Shown here in pieces: positions 13,818 through 22,670 of a DNA stretch of 35,095 bases (position 1 is the stretch's first letter; each line of letters begins with the position of its first letter). Position numbers and translations under genes: made by a program. The notes under the pieces are model-generated. The model worked only from the letters and a program-made list of their open reading frames with translations. It did no database searches and was not told where the DNA came from. The stretch is from a virus, in the IMG/VR virus record IMGVR_UViG_3300018083_000078, positions 1-35,095 of that record. One strand, 5' to 3'.

Positions 13818-14697
13818 TCTGTTCCACTACGAAGCACCTGAAGATGGTGGCGGAACTCCGTCGCCAGTGCCGGGTACCGAGACCGAGGTCACCCCAGCAG
13901 TAGAGCCAGGTACGCCCGCGGGGGCGGAAAGCACCGATACTGGCGAAGCTCCAGGGCCAGTCCCGTATTCCCGTTTCAAGGAGGTAAACGATACTCGAAG
14001 AACTCTCGAGCAGAGGTTGGCACCATTCGCTGAGCTCGAGCAGCTCGGGTATTCGCCGGAAGACCTCCGCCGGCTAGCTGAGTGGGAAACTGAGTACGCT
14101 CAAGACCCTGCGGGGTGGGCTCTCAGAAATGCTCTGGAGCAGGAGAACAACTCTGCTGAAGTCAAAGCTGCGATTGAAGCTGCGATTGCAGTTAAGGACG
14201 GTGGGAGCGCGGAACAGCCTCCTGCTTCGGCGACTAGTAAGCCTGCCGATGAGAGCACAGATGAGGTCCCTTCTTGGGCGAAGCCGATCGTCGAGCGTCA
14301 CATGGCTGAAGAGCGTGAGCGTGAAACCTCTGCTCGAGCTGAAGTGTTCGACGGTATTACCACAGCGTGGAAAGAGCTTGATGAGAAGGACGGGGTGAAG
14401 ACACCGAGTGACGCAGCGCTGGCCACTTGGATCTACGCTGCCGCCGCTTCATACGATCAACCTGTGGACATCCTCCGTGCGGCCCGTGAGAACTGGCTTG
14501 CGGAGAGGCAGGCGATCCTTCAAGAGGCTGTCACGCCAGCAAGAGAAGGGGATACAATCCCTCGTCCGGTACCCGGCAGTGGTGATGGGGCAGCAGTTGT
14601 TCGTGTCCCTGAGAGGCCGCGTACCCTCGATCAAGCACGGAAACTCGCGGAGGAAGCTGAAGGCCGCGGGACTCTTGTGCCCGACTGGACCGTGTAG
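13795..14697 (+). CDS. Probable scaffolding protein, 300 aa
   Basis: Located immediately upstream of capsid genes, as scaffolds are. Residues about 14-55 are a Pro/Thr/Glu-rich disordered segment. The middle is a long charged helix (FKEVNDTRRTLEQRLAPFAELEQLG and EWETEYAQDP). A second disordered linker follows, then more helices with WAKPIVERHMAEERERE. The C-terminus is moderately basic and ends RGTLVPDWTV. The low-complexity, helix-rich and acidic profile is typical of scaffolds that guide procapsid assembly and leave afterwards. GGAGAAACCCG precedes ATG 13795. Confidence 0.65.
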   Translation: MSLLQLHNLFHYEAPEDGGGTPSPVPGTETEVTPAVEPGTPAGAESTDTGEAPGPVPYSRFKEVNDTRRTLEQRLAPFAELEQLGYSPEDLRRLAEWETEYAQDPAGWALRNALEQENNSAEVKAAIEAAIAVKDGGSAEQPPASATSKPADESTDEVPSWAKPIVERHMAEERERETSARAEVFDGITTAWKELDEKDGVKTPSDAALATWIYAAAASYDQPVDILRAARENWLAERQAILQEAVTPAREGDTIPRPVPGSGDGAAVVRVPERPRTLDQARKLAEEAEGRGTLVPDWTV

Positions 14698-14711
14698 AAG
14701 GTGAGGTGAAG

Positions 14712-15053
14712 ATGCCTGTCACCGTAACTGTCAAGTCTCGTGACTTCACCGCGAAGAAGCGGGTTGTTGCAGATCTGACGTTCAGTGGTACGTACACCAC
14801 AGGTGGCGAAGTGACAACCAACGGCTTCCTGCGTGATCTAGGTCTCTCCTCGATGGACATTGCTCATATCGAGAGTGGAGCTCCTGTCGCCCAAGCAGCC
14901 CTGGGAACCATCGCCAAGTACGAGTACTCAACCGACAAGATCACCCTGTGGGAGAGTGGAGCTGCAGTCGACACTCCTTTCAAGGAACTCACGTCGGGTC
15001 AATCAATCGCCAACCTCGTCCTTCGCGGGGCGTTCATCGGCAACAGTAGGTAG
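14712..15053 (+). CDS. Putative head decoration protein, 113 aa
   Basis: I use ATG 14712 (MPVTVTVKSRDFTAKKRVV), with AAGGTGAGG upstream; GTG 14706 is an in-frame alternative. The product is beta-rich: VVADLTFSGTYTTGGEV, IAKYEYSTDKITLWES, SIANLVLRGAFIGNSR. It lies between scaffold and major capsid, the usual place of a decoration or cement protein that binds capsid subunits. The family is not certain. Confidence 0.6.
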   Translation: MPVTVTVKSRDFTAKKRVVADLTFSGTYTTGGEVTTNGFLRDLGLSSMDIAHIESGAPVAQAALGTIAKYEYSTDKITLWESGAAVDTPFKELTSGQSIANLVLRGAFIGNSR

Positions 15054-15064
15054 GAAGGAGCAAC

Positions 15065-16378
15065 ATGGCACAGTCTACGACCACCGCTGATGCAGCCCTG
15101 CAGAACTACTACCTGCCAGTGCTGCGAGAGCAGATCAACCAGCGAGCCCTCCTGCTCTTCGGGTACAGCCCGTCCGAGCTGGAAGCTGGTATGGGTCATG
15201 CCAATGCGGCTAACGGAGAAACCATCAACTATGGTGGGATCATCCGCGACGCGGAGAAGTTCGAGTACGCCGGTCGTGCATGGTTCTTCGCTGCCCACAC
15301 GGCACGGAACGAGTCTGGTACCGCTACGTCTGAAGGCGGATTCATTCCACTGGCTGGACAGCAGGGGTACGCTAGCTTCACTGACACGGTGAAGCACTTC
15401 TACAAGCAGATCGAAATCTCGGGCTTCGCGATGGAGGTTTCCGAGCGGTCTGTTGGCGCGTACCTCAAGCTCCTCCAGGGTGAGACCGAGGGAGCGATCA
15501 ACGACGCTCGGTACTCCCTCAACCGCGAGGGCTACGGCGACAAGACGGGGACGCTCACAGCGATCACAGCGGACGGCGCTAACACGTTCACTGTGGCATC
15601 TGTGCAGTATCTGAGGGTGGGACAGCGGATCGATCTCATCAACATCACCAACGACACCGTCCTTGCTTCGAACCGGACGATCACCGCCATCAACCAGACT
15701 ACGAAGGTCATCACCTACAACGGTGCTGATGTGGCAACGGTTGCCGGTACCCACGTTCCGTGCATCACGGGTAACTGGAAGAAGGAGATCAACGGTCTCA
15801 CCAACATCATCAACGATGGTACTACTGCTGCCTATGCAACGCTGCACGGCGTGAACCGCACGACTGCCGGCAACGAGTACTGGCAGGGGAAGATCTACGA
15901 CGGCCTCGGGGTGACGTTCGATGAGGACCAAGGTTGTCAGATCCTCGATGATGTAGCAACCGAGGGTTACGAGACGGAGATCATCATCACGACTCGTGGT
16001 GTTCGCCGTCGGTACGTCAACACCCTCAAGGCACAGAAGCGCTTCAACGACAGCATGAGCGGTGTGCTGCACGGAGGCTTCAAGACCATCGACTTCAACG
16101 GCATGCCGCTGGTGATAGACGATCAGTGCCCCAAGGGCAACATGTGGTTCCTCCGGCCCAGCGACTTCGCGTGGTTCTGGCTCGGAGCGAATGACTTCCG
16201 TTGGCTCAACCGCGACGGTAAGGTGCTCCGCATGGTGCTTGGTTCTGGCGTTAACGGTGAAGACCAGGACCAGTGGAGAGCGACCACGTACCGCTTCCAC
16301 GACCTCGCCTGTACGCGCACTAAGACACAGGCGAGACTGTTCAACCTTGCTGACGACGCAGCGAAGGTCATGTCGTAA
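15065..16378 (+). CDS. Major capsid protein, 437 aa
   Basis: AGGAAGGAGCAAC precedes ATG 15065. The protein starts MAQSTTTADAALQNYYLPVL and has an E-loop-like start (residues about 35-100 with FEYAGRAWFFAAHTARNESG), then a central TVKHFYKQIEISGFAMEVSERS. An inserted beta region follows (residues about 160-230, TLTAITADGANTFTVASV, VGQRIDLI). The C-terminal P-domain-like part contains FDEDQGCQILDDVATEGYETEIIITTRGVRRRYVN and MWFLRPSDFAWFWLGAND. This is the HK97-fold layout, with an I-domain-like insert as in P22-type coats. Position after scaffold and decoration genes agrees. A strong hairpin follows. Confidence 0.85.
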   Translation: MAQSTTTADAALQNYYLPVLREQINQRALLLFGYSPSELEAGMGHANAANGETINYGGIIRDAEKFEYAGRAWFFAAHTARNESGTATSEGGFIPLAGQQGYASFTDTVKHFYKQIEISGFAMEVSERSVGAYLKLLQGETEGAINDARYSLNREGYGDKTGTLTAITADGANTFTVASVQYLRVGQRIDLINITNDTVLASNRTITAINQTTKVITYNGADVATVAGTHVPCITGNWKKEINGLTNIINDGTTAAYATLHGVNRTTAGNEYWQGKIYDGLGVTFDEDQGCQILDDVATEGYETEIIITTRGVRRRYVNTLKAQKRFNDSMSGVLHGGFKTIDFNGMPLVIDDQCPKGNMWFLRPSDFAWFWLGANDFRWLNRDGKVLRMVLGSGVNGEDQDQWRATTYRFHDLACTRTKTQARLFNLADDAAKVMS

Positions 16379-16390
16379 GCAACTACTCGT

Positions 16391-16427
16391 GGGGCCCCAG
16401 TCTTACTTCGTCGGAGACTGGGGCCCC
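16391..16427 (+). terminator. Strong hairpin after the major capsid gene
   Basis: GGGGCCCCAGTCT (16391-16403) pairs perfectly with AGACTGGGGCCCC (16415-16427), a 13-bp stem with an 11-nt loop containing CTTCG. It sits 12 bp after the capsid stop. No T-run follows, so it could be a partial terminator or an mRNA 3' stabiliser that raises capsid message levels. Confidence 0.6.
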
Positions 16428-16453
16428 TCCGTCCCATTCAAGGAGGACCTTTC

Positions 16454-16732
16454 ATGCCCATCGAGATGACCATCGAAGAAGTTGGAGATAAGGTTGTTGC
16501 TTCGGTCACCGGAGCGAATCCGAATGAGGAGCTATACATCGAGCTCCGATCAACCCCAGTTCCACCAAACGAGTCTACCGACCCAGGAACTGTAGTAGCT
16601 GCTCTCCATAGGAGGGTTGCTGGTGACGGTACAACGCGATTCACGGCTCCTGCAGACGACTTTCTACTCCCCGATCGACCACGAGTGATCGTCGCCATCG
16701 GTCCAATCGCAGACGAGACGTTCTCGTCATAG
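16454..16732 (+). CDS. Small beta-rich protein after the capsid gene, 92 aa
   Basis: AAGGAGG precedes ATG 16454. The 92 residues are mostly beta: IEMTIEEVGDKVVASVTG, EELYIELRS, TVVAALHRRVAGDGTTRFTAP, RPRVIVAIGPI. An Ig-like or small barrel decoration or head-completion protein is plausible. It lies between two hairpins, so its expression may be tied to capsid output. No family is assigned. Confidence 0.5.
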   Translation: MPIEMTIEEVGDKVVASVTGANPNEELYIELRSTPVPPNESTDPGTVVAALHRRVAGDGTTRFTAPADDFLLPDRPRVIVAIGPIADETFSS

Positions 16733-16739
16733 GTATATA

Positions 16740-16773
16740 GGCCATGCCGATCCTGACCGGGGTCGGCTTGGCC
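16740..16773 (+). terminator. Hairpin between capsid and tail genes
   Basis: Arms GGCCATGCCGATCC (16740-16753) and GGGTCGGCTTGGCC (16760-16773) pair over 14 positions with one T-T mismatch and one G-T pair, leaving a 6-nt loop. The TTATAAT that follows could act as a weak T-rich tract. Confidence 0.5.
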
Positions 16774-16780
16774 TTATAAT
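16753..16780 (+). promoter_or_regulatory. Candidate promoter for the tail module
   Basis: A perfect TATAAT lies at 16775-16780, with CTGACC (16753-16758, four of six matches to TTGACA) 16 bp upstream. It begins inside the preceding hairpin and is 18 bp from the next ATG (16799), which has GGGAGG before it. It could start a separate tail-gene transcript. The -35 match is weak. Confidence 0.45.
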
Positions 16781-16798
16781 CGAGGCTGGGAGGAACTG

Positions 16799-17257
16799 AT
16801 GGAGGTTCATGCTGTAAAGACATGGTTCGATCGCAGGCAAGGGGTAGTTATCGTTGAGGACGACGTACAGAATGTTGTACGCGACTTGAAGGCTGTCGAT
16901 GATCGAATAGTCGTCTACCATAACCCTCAGACGGGGCACTTCGACATCATCGAACGCTGCCTCGACCACACCGAACGCCTCGTCTTCTCTGTGGCACAGC
17001 TTGACCAACGTGCAGTTGATCGCCTGCGTGGTGCGGATCACTGGCATGGTAGGTCAGATAATGCCCACGTCCTTGGCGATGATGAGGACTTCGTCGCCCA
17101 GGTTGATGCTCACAATGAGGAGATGGAGGCGCTTCGTTCAGCTGCTGCTGCTGATCAGATTGCCTACGCGGGTGAAGCACTTGCATGGGCTCTTGATATC
17201 TGCAGCGACCGTTCTTCTGTGGGCGGTTCTATCCTCGTTCCTAAGAGCATCCAATGA
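16799..17257 (+). CDS. Hypothetical tail/connector-region protein, 152 aa
   Basis: GGGAGGAACTG precedes ATG 16799. The N-terminal part is beta-rich (VVIVEDDVQNVVRDLKAVDDRIVVYHNPQTGHFDIIERC), followed by ERLVFSVAQLDQRAVDRLRGADHWH and an acidic helix with HNEEMEALRSAAAADQIAYAGEALAWAL. It overlaps the next gene by ATGA. The position before the adaptor gene suggests a head-tail joining accessory; the family is not recognised. Confidence 0.6.
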   Translation: MEVHAVKTWFDRRQGVVIVEDDVQNVVRDLKAVDDRIVVYHNPQTGHFDIIERCLDHTERLVFSVAQLDQRAVDRLRGADHWHGRSDNAHVLGDDEDFVAQVDAHNEEMEALRSAAAADQIAYAGEALAWALDICSDRSSVGGSILVPKSIQ

Positions 17258-17922
17258 CACAGCTAACTCGAGATGTCTTCGTCGCTGAGTTGCAAAGTCG
17301 GGGTCATGGCCGGTTTACTACTGCCAGTTTGAACCGGTACCTTGACTGGGCGCTACAGGACGTCTATCGCATGGGCAAGTTTGAGGCAGTGAAAGATACT
17401 CAGGCTAATGGAGTTTTGGTGCTTGGTGATGCTACGGTGAGTTTTACCGTTATTGCCACTGCTGCAGTCAACCTCCATGCGATCAATGCAGTCTACATCA
17501 AGGATGCTTCAGGCAACCTTTCTCCCCTTGAGCCTGCTAGACGTGAGGCTTTCTGGGGCGATATCTTCCCCAACTTCCTTGCCCCAGATGCCACAAGGTT
17601 GAAGGGTCAGCCGACTCAGTACTACGTCTACGGCGAAGATCTCTATCTTTGGCCCATCTGCGATGGTGCTTATACATGGTACGTGCACTATACGGGTAGA
17701 GCTGATAGCTTTGCTTCCGGTGCTGCTACTTCTGGACTACCTGAGCGCATGGATAGTGCTGTACTTGCTGCAGCAGAGATCCAGTGTTGTCGGCGGGCTC
17801 GCGATCTGACAGCGCTTGCCTTGGCTGAGGCTACTCTGAACGATCTTATCAATCATGAGCTTGCCAACGAACATCGTCAGTTCAACGAGGAGTATGCCCG
17901 TATCGGTAGGTACGAGCACTGA
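17254..17922 (+). CDS. Head-to-tail adaptor / tail tube-like protein, 222 aa
   Basis: The first part is helical (MTQLTRDVFVAELQSRGHGRFTTASLNRYLDWALQDVYRMG), then a beta core (GDATVSFTVIATAAVNLHAINAVYI, YYVYGEDLYLWPICDGAYTWYVHYTG), and helices at the end (LERM...AAAEIQCCRRA). This helix-beta-helix arrangement, ending in helices that hold the ring, matches adaptor proteins of P22 gp4 or T7 gp11 type. ATG 17254 overlaps the previous stop. It probably joins the portal to the nozzle-like protein encoded next. Confidence 0.65.
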   Translation: MTQLTRDVFVAELQSRGHGRFTTASLNRYLDWALQDVYRMGKFEAVKDTQANGVLVLGDATVSFTVIATAAVNLHAINAVYIKDASGNLSPLEPARREAFWGDIFPNFLAPDATRLKGQPTQYYVYGEDLYLWPICDGAYTWYVHYTGRADSFASGAATSGLPERMDSAVLAAAEIQCCRRARDLTALALAEATLNDLINHELANEHRQFNEEYARIGRYEH

Positions 17923-17923
17923 C

Positions 17924-19471
17924 ATGGCTAGTCTTCGTACATACAAGGAACTTGTCAAGGTAGTCCCCGCTCCGGTTAAGGGAGTCAATATGATATCTGC
18001 AGTGGACAAACTGCAGGTTGATGAGGCTCTTGATATCCGGGGCTACGAGTTCCAGGAGTACGGAGTACTCGGTTTGCCGTGGGGTAGTACTGAGATTGGT
18101 ACTCCTAACGCAGGCGCTATCATCTGTGCTCATGTCTTCCAGAAGGAGGGCAGTACTACTCAGCTTATAATTCAGGGTGATGATGGTACTCTCAGGTACT
18201 CAAGCAACTTCATCACAGCAACTCACGTTTCCCCATCTACCTGGACTACGATTGCTACGGGACTGTCTACGACAGCGCGCTTCAGCTTCGTCACTTACCT
18301 CGATGCAGTGTATATGTGCAATGGGGTAGATGACTATAGGAAGTGGGACGGCGCAGCTCAGACACTCTATAGCACTGTACCAAAGTTCAAGTATCTTGCT
18401 GTGTGGAAAGATGCCATCTGGGGAGCAGGAGTAACTGCTAACCCGCATCGGCTATACCGTAGCGACTTCGGTGATGGGGCAGTCTGGGGAGCTTTGAACT
18501 TCGTAGATATTGAGAAGGGCGACGGCCTAGGGATCTCTGCGTTAGCTCCTGAGATCAATGAACTAGTAGTCTTCAAGTATCTCAATACCCACGCGATGTA
18601 TGACCCCATCGAGTTCCTTAATCGCCTAGTCGATCCTGACAAGGGGAGCGTTAGCCACTGGGCAACAGTAACTCACAACGGTCGCCTCTACTTCCTATCA
18701 GGTATGGGAGTCTGCTTGTATACTGGGGACGGCCCCTCTCAGATAGTGTCGGAGAGAATTCAGCCGGTATTTGATGATCTCCGTACTGCCACCGACCCTA
18801 CCAAGTTCATCCGTGTATGGGGATCTGAAGCCAATACCTGTGCTGTCAGTTTCGAAGACCACATTGACTTCCGAATTCCAATGTACCGAGATGACCTCGG
18901 CAACGATACAGCTTCGTGGTGGCAACTCTACCCTGACTACCCTGAACGTCCGTGGTTGAGGAGCGGTCCTGACGGCCTATTCGCGGTATCAGTTCGTGAG
19001 AAGAACGCCCCACAGGAGTACTACGAACTCAACGCGGGTACCCTATTTAGGCGCTACTCCGAGATCGGGGTCACCGTGAACGGACGATGGTGGACGTCAT
19101 GGCAAGACTTCGATGCGCCCATCGATGAGAAGTACCTACATACTGTGGTACTACTTGCTCGAGGACTATTCAACCTTGGGATCTTCAAGGACTTCGACTA
19201 CTCAAACAGTGCTCTACCTGAAGTGGGCTCAGGGGTTGTGGGCACTGGACTTGGTGTTGGTACTGATGGCACTCAGATGGCTGATGTGACTGTCTATACT
19301 GACGCCTATGGGAAGGCCTTCCAGCTGAATCTTCAGCATGTAACTACTGGCGGGGACTTCGTTCAGCGAATCTCGAGTGGTCAGAATACTCCAGTAACAG
19401 TTCATCGATACGGTGGCTCGGTCTCTCGTATAGTCTTGCGCGCTAGGCTGTTGGGAGAAGGCTATAGATGA
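17924..19471 (+). CDS. Tail nozzle / stabilisation-like protein, 515 aa
   Basis: I choose ATG 17924 (MASLRTYKELVKVVPAPVKG), 1 bp after the adaptor stop; an earlier in-frame start lacks support. The sequence has propeller-like repeats (ARFSFVTYLDAVYMCNGVDDYRKWDG, FKYLAVWKDAIWGAG, NGRLYFLSGMGVCLYTGD), typical of P22 gp10 or T7 gp12-like nozzles. The C-terminus is beta-rich and ends with VSRIVLRARLLGEGYR. Together with the adaptor it would form the short tail. No tape measure or tube gene follows, which supports the podovirus call. Confidence 0.65.
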   Translation: MASLRTYKELVKVVPAPVKGVNMISAVDKLQVDEALDIRGYEFQEYGVLGLPWGSTEIGTPNAGAIICAHVFQKEGSTTQLIIQGDDGTLRYSSNFITATHVSPSTWTTIATGLSTTARFSFVTYLDAVYMCNGVDDYRKWDGAAQTLYSTVPKFKYLAVWKDAIWGAGVTANPHRLYRSDFGDGAVWGALNFVDIEKGDGLGISALAPEINELVVFKYLNTHAMYDPIEFLNRLVDPDKGSVSHWATVTHNGRLYFLSGMGVCLYTGDGPSQIVSERIQPVFDDLRTATDPTKFIRVWGSEANTCAVSFEDHIDFRIPMYRDDLGNDTASWWQLYPDYPERPWLRSGPDGLFAVSVREKNAPQEYYELNAGTLFRRYSEIGVTVNGRWWTSWQDFDAPIDEKYLHTVVLLARGLFNLGIFKDFDYSNSALPEVGSGVVGTGLGVGTDGTQMADVTVYTDAYGKAFQLNLQHVTTGGDFVQRISSGQNTPVTVHRYGGSVSRIVLRARLLGEGYR

Positions 19472-20874
19472 GTGCTCGGGGCTCAGAGATAGCATTTCCG
19501 TTCCACATCAGTCCTAGAACTACGGACCCAGTTAAGCTTCAGAAGAACCTCGATACGCTTGCTCGGCTATTCATGTATGGTCAGTTTGATGGGGACGTCC
19601 CTATCTGGTCGGAAGCGCGTAAGAGGTATGTTCCTGGACCTGTCTCAGGGACTGGGTCGTCTACTTGGGTGAACTACGAGATTCGTCTAGGCGAAGACAA
19701 TATCCCTATAACCGTAGGTAAGACATGGACCTTTGGTATTCCTATTGACCTTAACGGGCTGCACCTCGTGAGCGCCCAGGCCTTCGTGACCACTGTAGAT
19801 AGTACTACCCTGATTGAGTTCGGGTTGGTGAATACGGACAACGGTATGGCGAACATGCTAGCCACCAACATCACTATCGAACCTTCAGAGAAAGACTCAT
19901 TCAGGGCGGGAGTCACTTGTGTTCCTTCTGTGGTAGAAACAGCGGGTGATGTGGACATAGTCACTACTGGTGACCAGCTTCAGATCACTCCAATAGCTGC
20001 TGGTACTGAGGCACTTGGAGCGGGGATTATTTTATCCTTTGACTCAGTGCCCGGTGGTACTGGAGCTATTGGACCTACTGGTAATGCGGGAGAAAATGGT
20101 ATAGATGCTGCTCCATTCTATTACCAGTTCAATACTGCCACGTCTGGTAATCCTGGCTCAGGCAAGCTCCTTGTCAACAACGCGACAATAGCGAGCGCCA
20201 CCGTACTCTTCATCTCTGAGACAGATGACTTAGGTAATGTCATCGATGCTCTCCTTGCCACTCTAGATGACTCTACTTCAGCTATTAAGGCTCACATCAT
20301 CATTCGGAAGGTTGCTTCTACTACCTTCGCTGTATTCGAGATTACTGGGGTACTTACAGACCTTGGTGCCTATGATACTTTTCCTGTGACCTACGTAGTA
20401 GGCGCTGGATCATTCTCGAACAACGACCCTGTTACTCTTACCTATACCCTCGTTGGTGATGAGGGTCCTGCAGGTCCGAGTGATCTTGAGTATGATTACG
20501 TTGAGAGAACAACGACTCTCTCAGTCACACCAACCTCTGATGCCACAGCAGCAGACTTCATTGTAGGTAATGCTGTTGCCTATGATGGCTCTACCCGAGT
20601 TCGGATCGAATTCTGCGCACCCTACATAAGTTCAAGCTCAGGTCAAGCTGTTGTCTGTAACCTTTACGATGGCTCTACAGACCTCGGTCGAGTAATGGAG
20701 GGGTTTGGCGTGGTTGATTCGCCTGGAAAGGCTGTTGTCTACATCACACCCACAGCTGCTACTCACACGTATAAGTGGCGAGCTTGGAAAACGGGCGGGA
20801 CTGCGTCAATAGGGGCCGGTGGTAGCGGAGCTGGTGCTTACTTCCCTGCTTTTATGAGGATATCCAAAGCATGA
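19468..20874 (+). CDS. Collagen-like tail fibre, 468 aa
   Basis: ATG 19468 overlaps the nozzle stop. Residues 1-60 (SEIAFPFHISPRTTDPVKLQKNLDTLARLFMYG) probably attach to the tail. A beta domain follows. At about 193-212 there is a short Gly-x-y stretch (GTGAIGPTGNAGENG). Next comes a domain with DSTSAIKAHIIIRKVAS and NNDPVTLTYTLVGDEGPAG, paralogous to the 7332 protein. The C-terminal domain (from about residue 345) ends in a Gly-rich stretch, a likely receptor-binding head. The modular build is that of a phage fibre. Confidence 0.75.
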   Translation: MSARGSEIAFPFHISPRTTDPVKLQKNLDTLARLFMYGQFDGDVPIWSEARKRYVPGPVSGTGSSTWVNYEIRLGEDNIPITVGKTWTFGIPIDLNGLHLVSAQAFVTTVDSTTLIEFGLVNTDNGMANMLATNITIEPSEKDSFRAGVTCVPSVVETAGDVDIVTTGDQLQITPIAAGTEALGAGIILSFDSVPGGTGAIGPTGNAGENGIDAAPFYYQFNTATSGNPGSGKLLVNNATIASATVLFISETDDLGNVIDALLATLDDSTSAIKAHIIIRKVASTTFAVFEITGVLTDLGAYDTFPVTYVVGAGSFSNNDPVTLTYTLVGDEGPAGPSDLEYDYVERTTTLSVTPTSDATAADFIVGNAVAYDGSTRVRIEFCAPYISSSSGQAVVCNLYDGSTDLGRVMEGFGVVDSPGKAVVYITPTAATHTYKWRAWKTGGTASIGAGGSGAGAYFPAFMRISKA

Positions 20875-21236
20875 GTACTGTTACTACTAGCGTTCGGATC
20901 AACCAGGATAAGCTAGATGCTGCTCTTCCGGCAGGCTATTCTTGGTTGGGAGCTAAACTAGAGATTGTTGGGCCTAAGGCTATTTTCTCAGATGTCCCCC
21001 TAGTTGAGCTTCAGGCTGCTATTGCTTCAGCAGCTGGGGCTTTTGTAGATAGGGCTGCTATCAGGAATACCTTGATTAACAGGGTTACAGCAGGCCTCAA
21101 TCGCAACACCACGTTCATTAGTATCGCCAACCCGACCCAGATTCAAAAAGATGCCCACCTGATCGACCTTACGAGAACCTGTAGCGCGATGGCCCGTCTG
21201 ATTGCGGAACTTATAGATACTACGGCGGGAACCTAA
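20871..21236 (+). CDS. Fibre-associated small protein, 121 aa
   Basis: ATG 20871 overlaps the fibre stop, and its own stop overlaps the next ATG. The product contains VRINQDKLDAALPAGYSWLGAKLEIVG and helical segments with PLVELQAAIASAAGAFVDRAAIR and SAMARLIAELIDTTAGT. It may be a fibre chaperone, a linker or a minor structural protein, judged only from position and coupling. Family unknown. Confidence 0.5.
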   Translation: MSTVTTSVRINQDKLDAALPAGYSWLGAKLEIVGPKAIFSDVPLVELQAAIASAAGAFVDRAAIRNTLINRVTAGLNRNTTFISIANPTQIQKDAHLIDLTRTCSAMARLIAELIDTTAGT

Positions 21237-21958
21237 TGACTTTCGTCCAAACATGCCTAAGCGGAGGTGATGGGGGGGCTGGCGGTGGTATTTATAGCAT
21301 TGGGGGTAGTGCCGTCGTAACTCTAGGCAATACGTTGATTTTCGCCATCGGTCGTGATGATTCTCAAGGTGCTCTTGACGGCCTAAACCAAGGTTACCTA
21401 CCTCCTAACCCCACGGATAACCTCGGCAATACCTGGACTAAGTTCGGCGTATTTGCCAACAACGGTAGTGCTGCTACTGTTGCCATCGAGATTTTCTACT
21501 CCATCGTCACAAATCCTGGCACCATCACCAGCATGAATTGGCGTATCCACTTCGGCTTTGGTGGTCAGGTGAGCGGCATACTTACTGAGTGGGAGCCTCA
21601 AGACCTCCTTCCATATGGGGGTTATGTTCGTAATGATACTGACGGTAATCCCCCGGACTTCATCGATGATACTCTGTCTGTCGATACTCATGGTTTACCA
21701 GTAAGTCTTCGTCATTGCTTCATTACTTGGCGGGAGTACGTGTCGGGTATCACTCTTCCTACTGGTTGGACTTTGGCTCATAGTCACATCGACGCGGGCA
21801 TCTCGTCTATCTGGCATCTATACCGAGAGGATGGTCTAGACGATGTCCCTGTTACTACTCAGGACGATCAGCTCCCTGGGGTGATTGCTGTCATCCCCGG
21901 TCAGACCATTGAGCTTCCTCCAAACATCACCCAAATCTATCGTTGGCTAAAGAAGTAG
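21236..21958 (+). CDS. Adhesin-like tail protein, 240 aa
   Basis: ATG 21236 overlaps the previous stop by one base. The protein has a Gly-rich opening (SGGDGGAGGGIYSIGGSAVVTLGNTLIFAIG), then DNLGNTWTKFGVF and AVEIFYSIVTNPGTITSMNWRIHF, the repeat pattern of jelly-roll domains in phage and bacterial surface adhesins. The C-terminus contains YREDGLDDVPVTTQDDQLPG. It probably belongs to the host-recognition set with the preceding fibre. Inferred from pattern and context. Confidence 0.55.
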   Translation: MTFVQTCLSGGDGGAGGGIYSIGGSAVVTLGNTLIFAIGRDDSQGALDGLNQGYLPPNPTDNLGNTWTKFGVFANNGSAATVAIEIFYSIVTNPGTITSMNWRIHFGFGGQVSGILTEWEPQDLLPYGGYVRNDTDGNPPDFIDDTLSVDTHGLPVSLRHCFITWREYVSGITLPTGWTLAHSHIDAGISSIWHLYREDGLDDVPVTTQDDQLPGVIAVIPGQTIELPPNITQIYRWLKK

Positions 21959-21969
21959 AAGGAGGTCTC

Positions 21970-22668
21970 ATGTACGCTGGACTAGATTCTGCAATTGGTG
22001 ACCCCACCCAAGAAGTGGCAATCAAGATCAAGCCGCTTTCGATGCCTAGTGGAGAAAGTGCTAGTTCTGCAACCCCAGCCACGGGTGGACCTATGACTGC
22101 CCCCAAGCCTGATCCGAAGCATCCCAAGTTGAAGCGCAATCCACAGCTTGTGTCTACGCCAAGCACGGTTCAGATGGATGACATCTATGCTGCTCAGCTT
22201 GCACAGGCACGGGCATCGACGACTCAGCAGTATCTCGGGGCTCTTCGAGATATCGGGTTTACCGACGAGCATGGGCAGTTCATGCCTGGTCTTATCGAGA
22301 CCGAGGCAGCTCGTCGTCGTGCTACGTTGATGCACAATGAGCAGATGGCTGTTCAGGGCGTCAATGATTCGGCCGTCAGGGGTGGGGCATTCTTCTCTGG
22401 GCGACGTGCGGAGAACCTAGCGAACGCGCAAGACCCTTATGAGCGTGACCTTTCATCGCTAGCAACTGACGTTCCTAGGCAAATCACGGATCGTTATAAT
22501 GATGTGGGCAATCTCCTGAGCGGGTATGCGCTAACCCAGGACAAACTCCTTGCAGAGTTGGCTGCGCGTCAAGCCACTGCAGCTCAGAGTAACCCAAGTG
22601 GGCCAATTCGTACCCCTGTGAAGCGTAAGGTGCGGACGAAGCCTGCTCTAATGCCAAGAGGAGTGTAG
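21970..22668 (+). CDS. Putative internal / DNA-ejection protein, 232 aa
   Basis: I use ATG 21970 (MYAGLDSAIGDP), with AAGGAGGTCTC before it; the upstream in-frame start is unsupported. The chain is Ala/Gln/Arg-rich and mainly helical, with MDDIYAAQLAQARASTTQQYLGALRDIG and QMAVQGVNDSAVRGGAFFSGRRAENLANAQDPYERDL. The end is basic (RTPVKRKVRTKPALMPRGV). Three helical genes follow the fibre module, as ejection proteins do in podoviruses. The specific role is not known. Confidence 0.5.
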   Translation: MYAGLDSAIGDPTQEVAIKIKPLSMPSGESASSATPATGGPMTAPKPDPKHPKLKRNPQLVSTPSTVQMDDIYAAQLAQARASTTQQYLGALRDIGFTDEHGQFMPGLIETEAARRRATLMHNEQMAVQGVNDSAVRGGAFFSGRRAENLANAQDPYERDLSSLATDVPRQITDRYNDVGNLLSGYALTQDKLLAELAARQATAAQSNPSGPIRTPVKRKVRTKPALMPRGV

Positions 22669-22670
22669 TC

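Noticed and set aside
14999-16300. 433-aa leftward frame opposite the capsid gene
   Set aside because: Shadow of the major capsid gene; no ribosome site and His/Val/Arg-rich composition.
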